From contig JBHGBF010000199.1 of the NCBI GenBank assembly GCA_041946865.1, positions 1 through 10,750 on the forward strand: a stretch of 10,750 nucleotides of DNA, given 5' to 3'. Position 1 is the first letter of the stretch. Each line of letters begins with the position of its first letter. The notes under the pieces are model-generated. The model was not told where the DNA came from and ran no database searches. It was given only the letters and a program-made list of their open reading frames with translations. The position numbers were made by a program, and so were the translations under genes. This document shows positions 1 through 6,372 of this stretch, piece by piece. This stretch comes from RPQK01 sp041946865 (GTDB lineage: Bacteria > Acidobacteriota > UBA6911 > RPQK01).

Positions 1-3
1 GCC

Positions 4-142
4 TACCCTGGGAAACCGTTGCAGAACAAGCCTTTCTGCCCTGAAGGGGCAGCGCAACACGGCACGATGCCTTGCTGTCCCCTTCAGGGAACGGGCGCTA
101 CACACCAAATGACCCAGGGTAGCTCAAAAGCGCTACCCTGGG
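4..142. repeat. Nested REP-like palindromic repeat cluster
   Basis: Two families of short inverted repeats are interleaved. The outer family is TACCCTGGG at 4-12, its exact reverse complement CCCAGGGTA at 113-121, and TACCCTGGG again at 134-142. Positions 113-123 (CCCAGGGTAGC) and 132-142 (GCTACCCTGGG) form a perfect 11-bp stem with an 8-nt loop. The inner family is CCCTGAAGGGG at 39-49, and its exact reverse complement CCCCTTCAGGG at 79-89. The first inner copy also sits in its own hairpin (CTGCCC 36-41 with GGGCAG 47-52). The architecture resembles REP/BIME elements mobilised by RAYT-type transposases, but no transposase lies in this window. An 80-codon open frame crosses the region and looks like chance translation of the repeat. 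Confidence 0.7.
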
Positions 143-225
143 CATACCGCCACACAGCAGCGGTTCCTGTTGATTCATCTGTATACTTTCGCCAAACTCA
201 GGGTGCGGTTTTCAGCCGGACCGGC

Positions 226-240
226 CCGGTTGGAAACCGG
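226..240. repeat. Short perfect hairpin
   Basis: CCGGTT (226-231) and AACCGG (235-240) form a perfect 6-bp stem with a GGA loop. It lies about 60 nt past the stop codon of the leftward NDP-kinase gene, so it might contribute to 3'-end formation. There is no T-tract on the expected side, so it is not called a terminator. Confidence 0.4.
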
Positions 241-249
241 ACCTGTACC

Positions 250-291
250 GCTGATAGCTGAAAGCTGACCGCTGACCGCTGAAAGCTGCCG
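250..291. repeat. Tandem GCTGAMM heptamer array, six units
   Basis: Six contiguous 7-nt units read GCTGATA, GCTGAAA, GCTGACC, GCTGACC, GCTGAAA and GCTGCCG. The GCTG core is invariant and the last three bases vary. The array ends 9 nt before the stop codon of the NDP-kinase gene. Similar GCTGAAA/GCTGACC strings are, from memory, frequent between genes of some Acidobacteriota, which supports the assignment but does not prove it. Confidence 0.75.
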
Positions 292-299
292 TCGACCGA

Positions 300-1040
300 C
301 TAACCGCGCTCCGGCGTTTCGTTGGTCAGGTACTTTGCTATGATGGTATTTAAGGGTACCGGGGAGTCGCAGCCCTCGGTCAGCTGCCGGAGAGCCTTCA
401 AGTCGGATTCCCAGGCGATGTCTCCGGGAGCCAGGATGCAGATACTCCCTCCAGTGTGCCGGCGCGACAGTTTCTTTTCCTTAAAGTAAAACATTTCCTG
501 GCTTTCCTCGGTCGGATAAGCGCGCATAAAGGGCGGGATATCGTTCGGTTTGAACCACAGCTTGATTTCCCGTTCGGCCTCTTCAGGATTTGCCGAGGCG
601 TGGATCAGGTTGTCCATACGCTCGCCGACAGTCTCCCCCTGGTCATTCTTTAAAGGAACGACGGTCCCAAGCGATCGAATGCACCCCGGTTTCTGTTCTC
701 TGGCTACGTGCGGATTGGTCGGACCGCAGATTTCGCGCACCTTCCTGACGGCGTCGGGGCCCTGGTAGACAATGGCGATCACTCTTTGCTTTTCCGGTTC
801 AGTCGGATAGTGAATCTTGCCCATAATGTAATCGAGCAAGGAAGGGAAAAAGACCTTGCCCCGATGCTCGGCGTAGTGTTCCTCGGCCAGCATGGGGTTT
901 ACGTGGATGACCTTGGTACCCGCGAAACGCAAGCCGGTGTGAAATTCCGAAAGCTGCGAGAGAACGTACCCGGTCAATGAGTTTTTGAGAGCGTCTGGCT
1001 TAATAAGTACGAGTGTCTGGTCGAGTTCTTTGTTAACCAT
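300..1040 (-). CDS. Atypical extended nucleoside-diphosphate kinase (ndk-like)
   Basis: This 246-residue protein should transfer the gamma-phosphate between nucleoside tri- and diphosphates through a phosphohistidine. The active-site set of the NDK family can be placed by alignment to the human enzyme: K14 in KPDAL, Y56, F64, R102, T108 in GPTNP, R122, N144 and the catalytic H147 in NLIHASA. Two features are unusual. About 12 extra residues (roughly 130-141) lie between R122 and N144, where the standard enzyme is compact, and the protein continues some 65 residues beyond the usual end near residue 181. Standard NDKs are 135-155 residues. The tail contains no domain I recognise. The ATG start lacks a Shine-Dalgarno sequence, but a -10-like GATAAT lies 8 nt upstream, which suggests a leaderless mRNA. 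The gene is divergent from the LAB_N gene. Activity is inferred from the conserved residues; a non-canonical role is possible. Confidence 0.85.
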   Translation of the reverse strand: MVNKELDQTLVLIKPDALKNSLTGYVLSQLSEFHTGLRFAGTKVIHVNPMLAEEHYAEHRGKVFFPSLLDYIMGKIHYPTEPEKQRVIAIVYQGPDAVRKVREICGPTNPHVAREQKPGCIRSLGTVVPLKNDQGETVGERMDNLIHASANPEEAEREIKLWFKPNDIPPFMRAYPTEESQEMFYFKEKKLSRRHTGGSICILAPGDIAWESDLKALRQLTEGCDSPVPLNTIIAKYLTNETPERG

Positions 1041-1048
1041 GTTCTATT

Positions 1049-1054
1049 ATTATC
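1049..1054 (-). promoter_or_regulatory. Candidate -10 element of the NDP-kinase gene
   Basis: On the minus strand GATAAT (5 of 6 to TATAAT) ends 8 nt before the ATG at 1040. Transcription would then start at about 1042-1040, at the start codon. No good -35 is seen at 16-18 bp; the best hexamer matches only 3 of 6. Confidence 0.35.
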
Positions 1055-1110
1055 CACGAATTACAGGGATTAGCACGTACTGCTATGGGGAATCGGCGCC
1101 CGCGCCGCTT

Positions 1111-1115
1111 AGGAG
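1111..1115 (+). promoter_or_regulatory. Shine-Dalgarno of the LAB_N gene
   Basis: AGGAG lies 8 nt before the ATG at 1124. It fixes that ATG as the start, against the longer overlapping frame read from position 985. Confidence 0.75.
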
Positions 1116-1123
1116 ATTAAAGA

Positions 1124-1429
1124 ATGGATCCAGTGTTGCGTTATTTTCACGAGCTCTACGTTCAGATGAAGGACCCCTGGGCCCTGGTCGGATGGGCGGG
1201 ACAGGTGGTTTTCAGCTCCCGCTTCATCGTCCAATGGGTCGCGTCCGAGCGGCAGAAGAAGAGCGTTATCCCCGTATCCTTTTGGTACCTCAGCATGCTC
1301 GGGAGCCTGCTGCTTCTTGTATACGGGTTCTATGTGAAGCAGCCGGTCTACATAGCGGGCTATCTGTTTAACTGCCTGGTCTACGTCCGAAACCTCCACC
1401 TGATCCACACCCGGCAGGGAGAGGCGTGA
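1124..1429 (+). CDS. LAB_N (lipid A biosynthesis N-terminal domain) membrane protein
   Basis: A 101-residue inner-membrane protein consisting entirely of one LAB_N domain. Three hydrophobic segments are visible at about 19-38, 51-71 and 74-92. The family signature is clear: GWAGQVVFSSRFIVQW at 23-38, SERQKKSVIPVSFW at 41-54 and YVRN at 87-90. LAB_N was named from an N-terminal extension of some lipid-A-disaccharide synthases, but stand-alone copies are common. They often sit next to polyprenyl-phosphate glycosyltransferases and may take part in lipid-linked sugar handling; the molecular activity is not established. Here no glycosyltransferase follows. The gene is divergent from the NDP kinase, and its TGA overlaps a GTG that opens an 18-codon frame. 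Family assignment is secure; the role is open. Confidence 0.9.
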   Translation: MDPVLRYFHELYVQMKDPWALVGWAGQVVFSSRFIVQWVASERQKKSVIPVSFWYLSMLGSLLLLVYGFYVKQPVYIAGYLFNCLVYVRNLHLIHTRQGEA

Positions 1430-1492
1430 GTCACAACCAGGACCAGAGCAGCTTGGCCGCGAGGTTCGCCCCCAAGTAAAGCGCAGCCGTGA

Positions 1493-3706
1493 TTACTGAA
1501 CAAGCCGGCCGGCTTGAAACATCTTCACGAGAGCATCCATGTCCAGCGTGCCGGTCTCCAGGTATCGCCTCTTGCCAACCGGGACCCGCATCCCCTGCTC
1601 GCTGACGGCGGCCTTTCCCGGCTGTCCGATCTCCTCCAGGAGTCTCACATCTGCCTGTTCAGCCGGCAGGTCGAGAAAGGCCTCGCCCGAAACATGCCAG
1701 TACACAATGTAGCGCTTACCCGCACGCTCGAATGAAAAAGCCCGGACCTGCTTGTCGCCGGGAGGGCTCGGGATTTCCCGGTAAGCCACAAGCTCCAGAT
1801 CCTTCTGTTCGTTTATCAGGAGAATGTGCTCCTGCTCGAGGTTGTTGCGCAACCGCCTTTTCTGCTCGCCGGTAAGCCAGCGCCGGGCCCTGACCTCTTC
1901 CCATCGGCGCAGGACTTCCAGGTTGTCGGGAGTCCGCGGGTGACGCTCAAGCTTTTCGAGCGAAAACTGGACGGACATCGGACAGTCCCAGGCGGCCGCG
2001 AGGCTGGTCACGTATTCGAGCATATCCGGTTGAATACCTGTTGATTCCGCTGTCGGCGGCGGGTAGGCCACCCAGCCGAAGTCCATGCCTGTAAAATCAT
2101 TCGCAATCCGAGGCGCCTCCTCGGCCGGATACCGGCGGGTCTGTTCTTTGATCACCTCGGGTCTGAAATTGTCAAAGGCGTTCCCGCGGCTGAGGATATG
2201 CCAGCTGAAATGGGCTTTGCAGGCGCCTTCCGCAAACAGCGGCGGGGGATCAAGCCGCCGGTAGACTCGCCACTGGGCCCAGGAAACCATGAACCAGTAC
2301 GGCTCATGAACGTCCTCGGCCCCGTCAAAATAGGCGAAACGGAAACCCGCCTGATTGTATAGGGACGCCAGCAAAGCCGCCGCTTCGTCCTGAATGCTGG
2401 TCCACTGATCAAAACGGATGAAAACCGGCCATTCGTCGACGTCAAGCAGGCCGAATTTGATTCCAGCCGTATGGCTCGAAGAGGATGTCCCCAGCCGGCC
2501 TCTCTGGCAGCCGAGAAACCGGTAAGGGCGGGTCTCGTTGTATTCCGTATATGAAATGATTTCGTTGCCGATTTTCAGCAGCCGCTGGTCTTCACGCGCG
2601 GGGCATCCTCTCGGATCCTCCTCTACCGTCACCGTCGTAGACTGCTCATTGAGAGGCTCGGCGAGCGTGAAGATGCGGGAGAGATTGAGCCGCGGATCGG
2701 GACGCGGGGTGACGTAGGCGTCGTGTTTATGCGCCTTGTTGTAGTGGAAATGCAACCCTGGCACGAGGCCGGCCGCTTTCACTTTCTCGACCACCCACCT
2801 TAAGTCCTCGATTCCGTTGGGATACTCGGGACGCCAGGGAAAGTGGCCGGCCGATTGAACAAAAGCAAGATAGTAGATGACCATCGTCCGGAACCCGCCT
2901 TGCCGGGCATAGGCAATCTGCCGGTCGGCGTTTTCCGGAGTGATATCGCCCGTCCAGAAGTAGGAGAACCGGTACTCGGGGCTTCGGCGACTCGCCACTC
3001 CCCGGGGCAAATCGAAATCGTCCTCAACCTCCTCGATGCGATTGAGCAGTTCCCTCGTCGCGGTGACGATCAGTGCCGCCCCGACTTTTTCCGTCTTTAC
3101 CCGGTCTGCAGCCGTGGCTCTGAGTAAGCGGTAACCTTCGCGCACCTCCGAGTCTATCTTGGCGTAGGGATCGCTCCCGAGGAGGTTGACCGCTACTCGA
3201 TCGTCCCAGATGACATTCAGCCAGTCTCCGAAATGGCTGCGTTGCCGGATGGGCAGCTGGAGAAAAACCGCTTCATCGGCTTTTGGCACCCGCACACCGG
3301 GGTGTGTCAGGTGCCGGAGACCGCCAAACTGGAAACTGACATACCGGTCAGTCAGCTTCAGGAGTATGGCCGCCTCATAGTTCACGATTTCAAAGCGCAC
3401 CAGCAGCCGATCGCCGGACCGGACGACGGACCTCGCCGGATAAGTGATCAACCGGGCCGGATAGGCCAACTGAATTTCGTTGTCGTAGGGGCGATACTGG
3501 GTCAAAGAAAAGAGCGGTTCTCGCGCGCCCGGAGCCAGCATTTCCTCGCCGCTGGCCTTGTGAACGAGGCTCACAGCGCGGGCGTTGTCGCCTATGACCA
3601 GGCGCATTTCCTGGTTCTCAATGGTGATGTCAGCCTTCAAGCCGGGGGTAAGACAAAATCCAAGCAAGCCTGCAGCCAGGAATCGAAAGCGCGAGACTCG
3701 AAACAA
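1493..3706 (-). CDS. Exported glycoside-hydrolase-like TIM-barrel protein, unclassified
   Basis: A 737-residue protein with a Sec signal peptide (about 1-25, basic n-region, hydrophobic core, cleavage near LKA-D). By sequence character the layout is a beta-rich domain (about 26-240), a probable (beta/alpha)8 barrel (about 245-600) and a beta-rich C-terminal part (about 635-720). Barrel-like pieces include YFWTGDITPENADRQIAYARQ from 249, GLVPGLHFHYNKAH from 313 and RFAYFDGAED from 456. D461 in YFDG resembles the strand-end aspartate of clan GH-D-type hydrolases, and E493 in LFAEGACKAHFSWH is a possible second acid. A small domain is inserted at about 343-420. I cannot assign a CAZy family or substrate. 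The start is TTG: GGAGGA lies 4 nt upstream and the frame meets a TAG 24 nt upstream, so no longer start exists. Polysaccharide or glycoside breakdown outside the cytoplasm is inferred. Confidence 0.75.
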   Translation of the reverse strand: MFRVSRFRFLAAGLLGFCLTPGLKADITIENQEMRLVIGDNARAVSLVHKASGEEMLAPGAREPLFSLTQYRPYDNEIQLAYPARLITYPARSVVRSGDRLLVRFEIVNYEAAILLKLTDRYVSFQFGGLRHLTHPGVRVPKADEAVFLQLPIRQRSHFGDWLNVIWDDRVAVNLLGSDPYAKIDSEVREGYRLLRATAADRVKTEKVGAALIVTATRELLNRIEEVEDDFDLPRGVASRRSPEYRFSYFWTGDITPENADRQIAYARQGGFRTMVIYYLAFVQSAGHFPWRPEYPNGIEDLRWVVEKVKAAGLVPGLHFHYNKAHKHDAYVTPRPDPRLNLSRIFTLAEPLNEQSTTVTVEEDPRGCPAREDQRLLKIGNEIISYTEYNETRPYRFLGCQRGRLGTSSSSHTAGIKFGLLDVDEWPVFIRFDQWTSIQDEAAALLASLYNQAGFRFAYFDGAEDVHEPYWFMVSWAQWRVYRRLDPPPLFAEGACKAHFSWHILSRGNAFDNFRPEVIKEQTRRYPAEEAPRIANDFTGMDFGWVAYPPPTAESTGIQPDMLEYVTSLAAAWDCPMSVQFSLEKLERHPRTPDNLEVLRRWEEVRARRWLTGEQKRRLRNNLEQEHILLINEQKDLELVAYREIPSPPGDKQVRAFSFERAGKRYIVYWHVSGEAFLDLPAEQADVRLLEEIGQPGKAAVSEQGMRVPVGKRRYLETGTLDMDALVKMFQAGRLVQ

Positions 3707-3710
3707 GGTT

Positions 3711-3716
3711 TCCTCC
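3711..3716 (-). promoter_or_regulatory. Shine-Dalgarno fixing a TTG start
   Basis: GGAGGA on the minus strand lies 4 nt before TTG at 3706-3704. No ATG or GTG exists between the in-frame TAG at 3733-3731 and this codon, so a TTG start is the best reading for the GH-like gene. Confidence 0.7.
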
Positions 3717-3864
3717 GCTGCGTGCGACCTCTATGGTTCCGACATACGCCGACGCAGTTCCTCGGCCTGATTGGGTAAAGCCATGGCAGCGCCTCGGTCC
3801 GGTCAGGGGGCTAAGCTGAAAATATCTAAAGCCATTTTACACGGAAGTCGAAGCGGAAACATGG

Positions 3865-3913
3865 CGCAGCGCAGAGTGTTTAACTAGACATTCTTCTCAA
3901 CACTCTCGCTGCG
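3865..3913 (-). terminator. Candidate terminator-like hairpin after the M28 peptidase
   Basis: CGCAGCGCAGAGTGTT at 3865-3880 pairs with AACACTCTCGCTGCG at 3899-3913, giving 15 paired bases with one bulged base and an 18-nt loop. It begins 4 nt beyond the TAG stop of the leftward peptidase gene, which is where a terminator would be expected. There is no T-run after the stem in the direction of transcription, so it may instead protect the 3' end or be a repeat. The rest of the 3707-3917 gap holds a possible 17-codon leader frame (3784-3731) and no other gene. Confidence 0.35.
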
Positions 3914-3917
3914 TGGG

Positions 3918-5534
3918 CTAATCCGTAGGCGGCCGGCGCTCGGGGTGTTCCGGAGGCAGCAGCTTGCGGGGTATAAGCTCGTCGCGCATGGCCGCGTTGT
4001 AGGCAAACCAGGCCATGACGACCGAAGCCTGCATCAAGTCCTCGCGTTGCAGTCGGTCGAAGACATCCATGTTGGTATGATGCGTCCGGCTCGAATACTC
4101 GACTTCATCCTGAATGAACTGGAAGCCGGGCAAGCCGACTGAATCGAAAGGAATGTGGTCAGTCCCGCCGGTATTGCGCATGGTTGTGGCCGTCGCGCCG
4201 AGGTCGGCAACCGGGTTGAGCCAGGACTCGAAGATGGGCTTTACAGCGGCATTGCCCTGCAGGTAGATCCCTCGGATCTTGCCGGTTCCGTTATCCAGGT
4301 TGAAGTAGACGGAAAACTTCGGGTAGTCCGGTTTGGGCTGGAGCTCACCTCGCTCCCTGCGAATGGACTCGGGCAGGTTCCTCTCGTCCGGATCGGTCGA
4401 CTCTGCGCGGGTGGCCAGATGCCGGCTCACGTAGGCTCGAGAACCGAGGAACCCTTGCTCTTCTCCTCCCCAGAGTCCGACCCGGATAGTGCGACGAGGT
4501 TCAATTCCCAGCGTCTTGAGAATCCGGACGGCTTCCATGACGACCGACACCCCGGAAGCATCGTCAGTCGCGCCGGTGCCGGGATGCCAGGAGTCGAGAT
4601 GCCCTCCGAGCAGCACGATCTGATCTTTCAGATCGGTCCCTGGAATATCGGCGATCGTGTTGTAGCCTTTTTCTTCCTTCTCGGTGAATTTGACCCGGAG
4701 GTCTAATTCGAGCTCGACCTCGATCTTCCTGTCGAGCAGGCGGGCGATCCGCGTGTAGTGCTCCGCCGCCATAACGAGATAAGGAACCGAAGGCGCCTCG
4801 GTTGCCCGCGACGGGCCGCGGATCAGCCGGACATTCCCGCCGTCGTTTCCTCCAGCGGCAATGAGCGCGAGCGGCTTTTCCTCGGCCAGGAACTTGTTCA
4901 AGGCGCTTGTGAACTGGCGGCGACGCGAAAACTCGTTGCGCACGTTCGGCGCCCTGTCTCGAGGCGGCTGTATCCGGTACTGGCTCAGCCCTTCGAGCTC
5001 TTCCGCAGTGTACCGGTCGTATTCGGCCGTATCGTGCACCTTCACCTCGGGGACGTCGCCGCTCATGAGGATCATCCCCGTCACCTTGCCGCGGTAATTC
5101 TCCAGATCCTGTTCTGTCTCCAGTTTGACTTTCATCGCCTTGCCGCGCACCGCTCCGTTGGTACCGGCGCTCCATCCAAGCGGGACAGCCAGAAGCGGAG
5201 TGGCTGTCGGCTGGGTCATGTGAACGGAAACATGTTCAACCGACCATCCGCGTCCGAAGTCCCAAGATTCCAGGCGGGCGTCTTTGAGTCCCCAGGCAGC
5301 AAGCTGGTCTCTGGTCCATTCGTGGGCTTTTTTGCAGGCAGGTGAACCGGTCAGCCGCGATCCTATTACATCGCACAGGTACGAGGCGGTGTCCATCACC
5401 TTCGAGCGGTTGAGGCCCTCGTCGCGAATGCGGGTGAGGACACTGAGATCGAGTACCTCATCCCGGACCGGACCGAGGGCCATGACTACCAGCGACAGGG
5501 CAACCAGACAGGCAGATCCCCAGATACGGCGCAT
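3918..5534 (-). CDS. Exported M28-family zinc metallopeptidase (carboxypeptidase Q-like)
   Basis: A 538-residue exported peptidase that should remove terminal residues from peptides with a two-zinc centre. A signal peptide spans about 1-21. A protease-associated-type domain lies at about 100-255, between an N-terminal helical part and the catalytic core. The M28 metal and catalytic residues are all present: H312 in GGHLDSW, the bridging D324 in GATDDASG, the E358/E359 pair in GGEEQG, D414 in FNLDNG, and the His of THHTNMD (485-486). GGHLDSW, GGTDHIPFD and the THHT..D segment resemble plasma glutamate carboxypeptidase (CPQ) more than the Streptomyces aminopeptidase. The frame opens 13 codons upstream at a TTG, but the ATG at 5534 has GGAGG 7 nt upstream and begins a textbook signal peptide, so it is preferred. 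The gene is divergent from the OmpH-like gene. Substrate unknown. Confidence 0.92.
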   Translation of the reverse strand: MRRIWGSACLVALSLVVMALGPVRDEVLDLSVLTRIRDEGLNRSKVMDTASYLCDVIGSRLTGSPACKKAHEWTRDQLAAWGLKDARLESWDFGRGWSVEHVSVHMTQPTATPLLAVPLGWSAGTNGAVRGKAMKVKLETEQDLENYRGKVTGMILMSGDVPEVKVHDTAEYDRYTAEELEGLSQYRIQPPRDRAPNVRNEFSRRRQFTSALNKFLAEEKPLALIAAGGNDGGNVRLIRGPSRATEAPSVPYLVMAAEHYTRIARLLDRKIEVELELDLRVKFTEKEEKGYNTIADIPGTDLKDQIVLLGGHLDSWHPGTGATDDASGVSVVMEAVRILKTLGIEPRRTIRVGLWGGEEQGFLGSRAYVSRHLATRAESTDPDERNLPESIRRERGELQPKPDYPKFSVYFNLDNGTGKIRGIYLQGNAAVKPIFESWLNPVADLGATATTMRNTGGTDHIPFDSVGLPGFQFIQDEVEYSSRTHHTNMDVFDRLQREDLMQASVVMAWFAYNAAMRDELIPRKLLPPEHPERRPPTD

Positions 5535-5541
5535 GACCGAT

Positions 5542-5546
5542 CCTCC
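5542..5546 (-). promoter_or_regulatory. Shine-Dalgarno of the M28 peptidase
   Basis: GGAGG within AAGGAGGA on the minus strand, 7 nt before the ATG at 5534. It decides the start in favour of the 538-residue form. Confidence 0.8.
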
Positions 5547-5647
5547 TTCGTGAAGGTCAGAAATTAGCAGCAATGTCTCAAGATTTCCAGATGATTATCA
5601 ACCGAGAAACGAGGATAATGGCGGGTTCTGGCATGCGTTTTTAGGGA

Positions 5648-5676
5648 TTGAACCGCTAAACGCAACCATTGATAGT
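5648..5676 (+). promoter_or_regulatory. Candidate promoter of the OmpH-like gene
   Basis: TTGAAC (5648-5653) and GATAGT (5671-5676) stand 17 bp apart. An alternative -10 is TAGAAT at 5676-5681, with a poorer spacing. The divergent region 5535-5710 also carries ATTATC (5594-5599) and GATAAT (5614-5619), an inverted pair 14 nt apart that could be an operator. All of this is pattern-matching only. Confidence 0.3.
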
Positions 5677-5696
5677 AGAATATTCTGGTTGCCATT

Positions 5697-5702
5697 GGAG
5701 GA
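5697..5702 (+). promoter_or_regulatory. Shine-Dalgarno of the OmpH-like gene
   Basis: GGAGGA 8 nt before the ATG at 5711; it rules out the in-frame TTG at 5669. Confidence 0.8.
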
Positions 5703-5710
5703 ACAACGAG

Positions 5711-6319
5711 ATGCAAAAGAGGTTATGTCGACTAATCCCGCTGGGCGCTCTGGCAATTGCCGGCGCACTGCTTGTTTCCGCTCAGACACCTGCGCCCACC
5801 ACGCCCGCGCCGACTGGTGCCCCCGGAGTGGTTAAGATCGCTTTCGTCCATCCGGTCGCCATCTTAAGCAATACGGCTGAGGGGAAGCAGGAATTCGCGA
5901 AGCTCCAGGAGCTGACCAACGCCAAACAGAAACAGGTCGCCGACGCCAGCGCCGAGCTGCGAACACTGCAGGATCAGTACTCCAAGACGAGTCTGACCGC
6001 CAATCCGACCACCCGGGCTGAAATGGAACGGCAGATCCAGGATAAGGACATAAGACTGAAGCGGCTCCAGGAAGACGCTCAGCTGGAGCTGCAGCAGCGC
6101 CAGGATGACCTGCTCGAGAAGATGGGAGGGAAGCTCCAGACGGTTCTGACGGAATACGCCCAGAAGAACGGGATTGACACGATCTTCCGGCTCGACCAGA
6201 ACCAGACCTTTGCCTACGTCAATCCGGCGCTGAACATCACGGAGACGATCATCAAGCAGTACGATCAGCGGTTTCCCGCGCCTGCGGCTGCAACCACCCC
6301 GGCTGCCGCACCCAAATAG
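5711..6319 (+). CDS. Skp/OmpH-family periplasmic chaperone
   Basis: A 202-residue exported protein of the OmpH/Skp family, which holds unfolded outer-membrane proteins in the periplasm. The signal peptide is about 1-24 (cleavage after VSA). The family start VKIAFVHPVAILSNTAEG lies at 41-58, followed by a long charged coiled coil (about 59-145) rich in Gln, Glu, Lys and Leu, and then the returning segment YAQKNGIDTIFRLDQNQTFAYVNPALNITETIIKQYD. This order matches Skp, where long helices form tentacles on a small beta body. Length is slightly above the usual 160-180, because Ala/Pro/Thr-rich linkers sit before the domain (25-39) and at the C-terminus (189-202). The gene is usually near bamA; no such neighbour is visible here. 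It stands 53 nt ahead of the sugar-isomerase-like gene on the same strand, so they may share a transcript. Confidence 0.88.
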   Translation: MQKRLCRLIPLGALAIAGALLVSAQTPAPTTPAPTGAPGVVKIAFVHPVAILSNTAEGKQEFAKLQELTNAKQKQVADASAELRTLQDQYSKTSLTANPTTRAEMERQIQDKDIRLKRLQEDAQLELQQRQDDLLEKMGGKLQTVLTEYAQKNGIDTIFRLDQNQTFAYVNPALNITETIIKQYDQRFPAPAAATTPAAAPK

Positions 6320-6359
6320 CCGGGACCGCGGCCTCTCAAAATGAGGTGTGCGCCAGATC

Positions 6360-6365
6360 AAGGAG
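6360..6365 (+). promoter_or_regulatory. Shine-Dalgarno fixing a GTG start
   Basis: AAGGAG 7 nt before GTG at 6373. It favours this start over the in-frame GTG at 6346, which would add nine residues before the twin-arginine motif. Confidence 0.7.
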
Positions 6366-6372
6366 CAGAGCC

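Noticed and set aside
19..261. 80-codon open frame in the left intergenic region
   Set aside because: It runs through the inverted repeats and heptamers, has no Shine-Dalgarno and no domain; it is a translated repeat.
1431..1490. Minus-strand frame encoding a hydrophobic tail (ITAALYLGANLAAKLLWSWL)
   Set aside because: It has no start codon of its own and upstream it only shadows the GH-like gene; no membrane protein can be reconstructed.
4155..4706. 183-codon plus-strand open frame opposite the M28 peptidase
   Set aside because: It is a shadow of the peptidase core, whose zinc-site motifs are all in the minus-strand frame.
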